A stretch of 27,795 nt of DNA from the NCBI GenBank assembly GCA_051001995.1, contig JBPCMT010000058.1:1-27795 (forward strand), given 5' to 3'. This DNA comes from CAWEHQ01 sp051001995 (GTDB lineage: Bacteria > Actinomycetota > Thermoleophilia > Solirubrobacterales > Thermoleophilaceae). Made by a program: the position numbers and the translations under genes. Shown here piece after piece: positions 27,537-27,795 of the stretch; position 1 is the stretch's first letter; each line of letters starts with the position of its first letter. A model generated the notes under the pieces. That model was not told where the DNA came from. It saw nothing but the letters and a program-made list of their open reading frames with translations, and did no database searches.

Positions 27537-27661
27537 CTACTGGGCGCTAGAACAGCGCGGATCGTGCCTCGTCGTCGGGGCCGTGCGACTCCGGTGGCAG
27601 TTCGCACACACCACGTCGGAGTCTCCATCTCGTCGAGGATCGCTTGCGAAACTTCGCGTAG
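27537..27661 (-). pseudogene. 3' remnant of an HNH-endonuclease-type gene
   Basis: On the minus strand LREVSQAILDEME in one frame and SDVVCANCHRSRTA in the next join, after a single-base shift, into the end of a small HNH-type protein common in actinobacteria. Its hallmark is the CxNCHxxRT zinc/HNH motif. The TAG stop is at 27539-27537. The N-terminal part is missing; the remnant stops at the tRNA-Pro promoter. It should not be functional. Confidence 0.55.
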
Positions 27662-27664
27662 ACT
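27659..27664 (+). promoter_or_regulatory. -10 box TAGACT of tRNA-Pro
   Basis: TAGACT lies 11 nt before the tRNA 5' end, the same hexamer as at fbiC and the same distance as at the other plus-strand tRNA genes. Confidence 0.5.
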
Positions 27665-27675
27665 TGCCCCGGCGC

Positions 27676-27749
27676 CGGGGCGTGGCGCAGTCTGGTAGCG
27701 CACTCGGCTGGGGGCCGAGCGGTCGCTGGTTCAAATCCAGTCGCCCCGA
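27676..27749 (+). tRNA. tRNA-Pro (anticodon GGG)
   Basis: The acceptor arms CGGGGCG and CGCCCCG pair fully, as usual for proline tRNA starting with C. The D stem is GCGC/GCGC, the anticodon stem is CTCGG/CCGAG with loop CTGGGGG (anticodon GGG, reading CCC), and the T arm is GCTGG-TTCAAAT-CCAGT. CCA is not encoded. Confidence 0.95.
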
Positions 27750-27760
27750 CTAATGGAGGC

Positions 27761-27780
27761 CCGCTCCTCGAGCGGATTTC
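27761..27780 (+). terminator. Terminator candidate after tRNA-Pro
   Basis: CCGCTC and GAGCGG pair across CTC, followed by ATTTCCG. The short T-tract makes it a modest intrinsic terminator 11 nt after the tRNA. Confidence 0.5.
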
Positions 27781-27795
27781 CGCGTTCTTGAAGCT

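Overview
The window is GC-rich actinobacterial chromosome. The best guess is the class Thermoleophilia (Solirubrobacterales-like). The reasons are a fused FbiC (CofG-CofH), a coenzyme F420 gene set, LPxTG-type anchoring, Sec-exported proteins ending in RTX repeats, and many genes with no Shine-Dalgarno (SD) but a TANNNT box 6-10 nt before the start codon. That assignment is inferred from gene content, not from a marker gene.

Layout. 1-332: 3' part of a receiver-like protein. 388-4953: very large secreted mosaic of subtilase, FG-GAP repeats and RTX repeats. 4954-5226: convergent spacer with an 18-bp tandem array and a long inverted repeat. 5227-6634 (-): DCC-family protein and an NMT1/THI5-like lipoprotein. 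6662-10353 (+): fbiC coupled to a sortase-anchored clan GH-A-like protein. 10346-13605 (-): npdG, cofD, cofC, cofE. 13846-15551 (+): SDR and HMG-CoA lyase. 15548-16798 (-): second subtilase. 16904-20180: divergent enoyl-CoA hydratase (-) and 3-hydroxybutyryl-CoA dehydrogenase plus acyl-CoA carboxylase beta (+). 20209-22365 (-): methyltransferase and M28 membrane peptidase. 22464-23957: two unknown membrane proteins around tRNA-Leu(CAA). 24041-24853: tRNA-Leu(TAG), a decayed HTH/LAGLIDADG-type gene and tRNA-Trp(CCA). 24875-26519 (-): RidA and threonine dehydratase. 26623-26703 (+): a 26-residue ORF. 26716-27378 (-): methyltransferase. 27450-27749: tRNA-Gly(TCC), an HNH-nuclease remnant and tRNA-Pro(GGG).

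How the genes work together. FbiC makes the deazaflavin FO. CofC and CofD activate and attach the phospho-acid side chain, CofE adds glutamates, and NpdG exchanges hydride between F420 and NADP. These genes lie in two convergent blocks separated by a cell-wall protein gene. Next to them is a CoA-thioester set (SDR, HMG-CoA lyase, enoyl-CoA hydratase, hydroxyacyl-CoA dehydrogenase, carboxylase beta) suited to branched-chain, fatty-acid or ring-derived acyl-CoA breakdown. RidA and threonine dehydratase form a toxic-enamine producer/scavenger pair.

Most notable are: two overlapping back-to-back -10 boxes serving the divergent fbiC and DCC genes; nine genes that look leaderless or nearly so; two genes (cofE and the carboxylase) whose best start is a CTG overlapping the upstream TGA; an unannotated 26-residue basic ORF with one of the strongest SDs in the window, beside a perfect 9-bp palindrome; a multi-half-site operator candidate before the SDR; and remnants of two nuclease-type genes next to tRNA genes.
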